A program made the position numbers and the translations under genes. From Gymnopilus junonius (lineage: Eukaryota; Basidiomycota; Agaricomycetes; Agaricales; Galerinaceae), in the NCBI GenBank assembly GCA_015501075.1, contig JADNYJ010000037.1, positions 1 to 64,000 on the forward strand: 64,000 nucleotides of DNA, in the 5' to 3' direction. Numbering within the stretch: the stretch's first letter is position 1; the number at the start of each line of letters is the position of its first letter. Of the stretch, positions 61,342 through 64,000 are shown one piece after another. Under the pieces are notes generated by a model, which ran no database searches, was not told the DNA's origin, and saw only the letters and a list, made by a program, of their open reading frames with translations.

Positions 61342-62068
61342 ATGTACAGCGAATTCGATCTCGAAGCCTTACTTCACGTAGAACAATCGTGAGCATGATT
61401 AATTTCGCTTATGAGGTGTCTTATTTATTTACCTTTTATCCCAGGTTTTATGATGCCGGATACCAAGACGGCTTTGCTCATGGGCGTATACACGGCTTGA
61501 TTGAAGGACGAGCACTGGGTCGCGAAAAGGGCTTCGAGATATGGGAAGAACTCGGATTTTATGAAGGCTTTGCTCTGACGTGGCGCGCTTTGCTGGTAAA
61601 GCAAGGGAAAGAAGACAAGTATGTGTACTCTCAGTTGTCTTCTTTTATACGGAATTGCGTTATTAAAGGCTAACCCGCTTCTCCTTCCCCAGCCGGTCAT
61701 CTCAACACATCCGTCATCTTCTTGACTCGATTTTGCAAATTCCTCACACCAACCCTTCCGACACATCTGCTCATTCAGAGGAAGACTCAGAAGAGCTCGA
61801 CATACCTAAGCTCCTCCGACAAATCCAGACTCGCTACAAAGTGCTTTGCTCCTCGCTAGGTGTCAGGCCTAGGCTACTTTCTGCAGAGAATTTAGAGGAC
61901 CAAAGCCAGCAAGAAGACGCTCAAATGGACGATGCAACTGTCCAGCAGGATGATTCTCCTTCCCAAGCCAATCCTCAGCGCATGGCTCCTGGGTCCTCGA
62001 TCCCTGTCTGGAAGATCGACAATGCTGGGGCCAGAAAACCAGTGACGAACCAAGATCTCAGTTTCTGA
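61342..62068 (+). CDS. LTO1: Lto1 (Yae1-Lto1 iron-sulfur cluster adaptor)
   Basis: Three exons: 61342-61388, 61445-61618, 61693-62068. The sum is 597 nt (198 residues). The deca-GX3 region is clear: FYDAGYQDGFAHGRIHGLIE then GRALGREKGFEIWEELGFYE, with Gly every fourth residue. In yeast, Lto1 with Yae1 delivers the Fe-S cluster machinery to the ABC protein Rli1. The C-terminal half is acidic and low-complexity (SEEDSEELD, QQEDAQMDD). The protein ends ARKPVTNQDLSF rather than the C-terminal Trp used for CIA recognition in yeast Lto1. The ATG at 61342 gives MYSEFDLEALLHVEQS in phase; an upstream ATG at 61302 leads to a different frame. Confidence 0.85.
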
Positions 62069-62718
62069 ACGTCAGGCAGGAATATCCTGGAGCCTGCGAC
62101 CATTTCGGAATCCATTATTGGTTCGATACGAAGAAGTCCAGTGGGTACGGCAGCGACCATAAGCTCCACCTTCCCGTCCCATAGTCACACTGTCGGGTCC
62201 AATAGAAGTGTCGGCCCTGAAACGTGCGCATTCAAATCGCCTCTCCAGCCCAGCACAAGAATGTACTTTGGGCCCCGAATTTATCATTTTATTGCCCAAA
62301 GCCGATGTTTCTGGGCGGAAAGCTTTCGGCACTTCAAACTCACTCCATAACATCCTCCTTCATGTTCTTCCTCTCCTTATCGTTGCTGGACCCCGCTGTC
62401 TATTCTGGCTTAAACACAAAGTCGCCTCCGCAGCCAAAATTCGATTCCAATGCCTTGCTCACTACGCTTTACCAAATTTCCTCCAGACGTTCTCCTTATC
62501 GCGGCCAGCGGCTCTCAGACCAGGCAGCCTTTCTGCTGGGTTTGCTTAGTGCTAACGAAGAGCGGTGATATCTTAGTATCGCACAAGATCCAGGCCTGTA
62601 GTTCATTATCTCTAATTCTGTGGTTCCTATGTCCCAATTTTATTCACGGAACTTTCTCGGATTATCCTCACCTTCCCTTTACTCCGACGTACACCGTTCA
62701 CTCCTTGAATTCATATAC

Positions 62719-62759
62719 TTATGATGCACCTACAGCGCAAAAATGCATACGAAAACCCC
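62719..62759 (+). repeat. Direct repeat unit 1 (41 bases, imperfect)
   Basis: Begins TTATGATGCACCTAC and ends in AAAACCCC; about 80 percent like the unit at 63331-63371 by eye. Confidence 0.6.
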
Positions 62760-63330
62760 ACATATTTTCATAACGCCTCATGTCCATTGTTGTTCAGTGC
62801 GAAGAGCCCACTGCCGCAATGTCATCGACTCCTGCAGGGGCCAAACTTCGCTGTTTTGTTTTACACCAGTGCGATGCAGGGCGCTGAAATTATCCCTGCT
62901 AACAACAGCACCATGTTGACGTACCCTTTATCTGCCGACTCAGCTTTCACTTATGGAGTTCTTCCAAAGGCGACATGTTTCTGTAGGAATTTCTCTTACA
63001 CCTCAAGGCATTTCGTATTCTTATCCACTATCTTCCTTGCCTTTGTTGTCCCTGAAGGCTCCGTGGTCGGTTCTGCCTCAACCGAAATATCTCTCTGCGA
63101 AAACTCGACTTCGTCTTCCTCTCTCTCTCACGTCAGAGCGCTGAGGATCTTTCGATCCTCCTCTATTTACCGTAATGTATGAACGGCTTCTCTTCCGGCA
63201 CTGGCACGCTTCCCGACAAAGATCAAGAATTCAGGAATCAGGACACGGAATTTACTTGGCCTATTCTCGAAAGTCTTCTGCTTTGTTCCGAGTACGCCGG
63301 TGACGCGTCGGGCTTGAAGCAGGCGTTCGT

Positions 63331-63371
63331 TTATGATGCGCCTACGCGACAAAAATGCATTCAAAATCCCC
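63331..63371 (+). repeat. Direct repeat unit 2 (41 bases, imperfect)
   Basis: Begins TTATGATGCGCCTAC and contains ACAAAAATGCATTC. Both units translate in one frame to YDAPT.QKCI, suggesting repeats within a former coding region. Confidence 0.6.
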
Positions 63372-63909
63372 GTATATAGTCAATCTCACGAGCATAACCC
63401 CGCCCTGCGCTATGCAGTGAATGATACTACTGGTGCACTTCGCCCGAGTCGCATGGACATTTTTGCGCTATGTGAATGCCGCCTGGAAGTGTAACGTAAT
63501 GTGCCTTTCGCATTATTGCCCAAGTCATCCATAGAGAGCCAGTGTGACCTCATTGTCCAGATCACTCTCGGCAGGAAGCCGCAAATTAGGCTGGCCCGGC
63601 ATAAACGTTTGCATTCCAGTGCTCTCCTCCATCTTTTGGCCAAGCTCTCTCATGGCGACCCTAGGCAGATATGTTCTATCCCCGACCTTCAAGTCATAAT
63701 TTCTCGAATTCTACCGCGGCCAGGGGCGGCCTTTGTTTTCAGTTTCATGTATCTGGTTTGGGTCCTTTTGCGTATAAAAAGCAGGAGTACGAAGGCGAAA
63801 ATCTCCAAGTTGCCTGACCACTCTCAAGCAACGATCTCGCTTTAACAAAGTCAGCTTTTTTCTTCGACCTCATGCTCTCTGTGCTAATGAATAATTATAC
63901 AGGTAGCAA

Positions 63910-64000
63910 ATGTCTTTCAAAGCCCTCTGCAAGTTTACGCTTCTTGCCACCCACGTCGTGGCCGGTCTTGCTACCCCCCTAGACAGAGTAAGGCTATCTA
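63910..64000 (+). CDS. Start of a secreted-protein gene (cut by window edge)
   Basis: The ATG at 63910 opens MSFKALCKFTLLATHVVAGL then ATPLDR, a signal-peptide-like N-terminus, directly followed by a donor-like GTAAGGCTATCTA at 63988. The mature protein lies outside the window, so no function can be assigned. Confidence 0.5.
   Translation, partial: MSFKALCKFTLLATHVVAGLATPLDRVRLS

Larger units (their letters stand above)
62069..63909. other. Unassigned stretch with coding-like pieces and an imperfect direct repeat
   Basis: Several frames look coding but do not join into a gene I recognise. Examples: 62400-62568 (plus, SPPQPKFDSNALLTTLYQIS), 62953-63300 (plus, with stops, ISLTPQGISYSYPLSSLPLL and SFDPPLFTVMYERLLFRHWH) and 63501-63845 (plus, 114 codons). 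The unit TTATGATGC.CCTAC at 62719-62759 recurs at 63331-63371. Possibly a decayed repeat-bearing gene. Confidence 0.35.

Overview
The window looks like nuclear DNA of a mushroom-forming basidiomycete (Agaricomycetes). Genes are cut by many introns of about 48-60 bases with GT..AG ends and CTRAY-like branch sites. They encode eukaryotic housekeeping proteins: complex I 49 kDa subunit, delta-COP, Atp23, DPM3, Lto1, a TPX2-domain protein and a Tra2-like RRM protein. It also holds families expanded in Agaricomycetes: a Plavaka-type transposase, a DUF6698-like protein, F-box proteins and a lineage-typical kinase-like protein. No prokaryotic feature, CRISPR array, rRNA or convincing tRNA was seen.

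Layout. 0-3.7 kb: MRL1-like MRH receptor (minus, runs off the left edge) divergent from the complex I NDUFS2 gene (plus). 3.7-6.9 kb: no recognised gene. 6.9-14.3 kb: probable mobile region, with a nine-exon Plavaka-type transposase (minus), an RS-rich DUF6698-like gene (plus), and palindromic repeat clusters at both outer edges. 14.4-15.6 kb: NIF3. 18.4-20.7 kb: TPX2-domain protein. 22.3 kb: a 54-residue Cys-rich protein. 23.3-24.8 kb: enoyl-CoA hydratase. 28.3-30.5 kb: ATP23 and a GPI-anchored Ser/Thr-rich protein. 30.5-36.6 kb: gene-poor. 36.7-38.6 kb: glutaredoxin and DPM3. 41.6-46.9 kb: Gfd2/YDR514C-like gene and delta-COP (both minus). 50.1-55.1 kb: three tandem F-box paralogues (minus). 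57.0-59.5 kb: Tra2-like RRM gene and a kinase-like gene. 60.1-62.1 kb: double ZZ zinc-finger gene divergent from LTO1. 63.9 kb: start of a secreted-protein gene, cut by the right edge.

Exons were rebuilt by hand from splice signals, codon phase and recall of protein families. Summed exon lengths divide exactly by three for NDUFS2, NIF3, TPX2, ATP23, the GPI protein, GRX, DPM3, ZZ, LTO1 and the DUF6698-like gene. In several others, including essential delta-COP, the frame closes only if one or more single bases are missing, mostly in short runs of one base. Uncorrected sequencing deletions are therefore the likeliest cause of most 'pseudogene-like' breaks.

Most genes are independent housekeeping units rather than a pathway cluster. 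The notable items are a 2-base exon in NDUFS2, a possible two-gene transposon, the F-box array, a kinase-like protein with an altered catalytic loop, and a glutaredoxin with two in-frame starts and AP-1/Yap1-like promoter sites.
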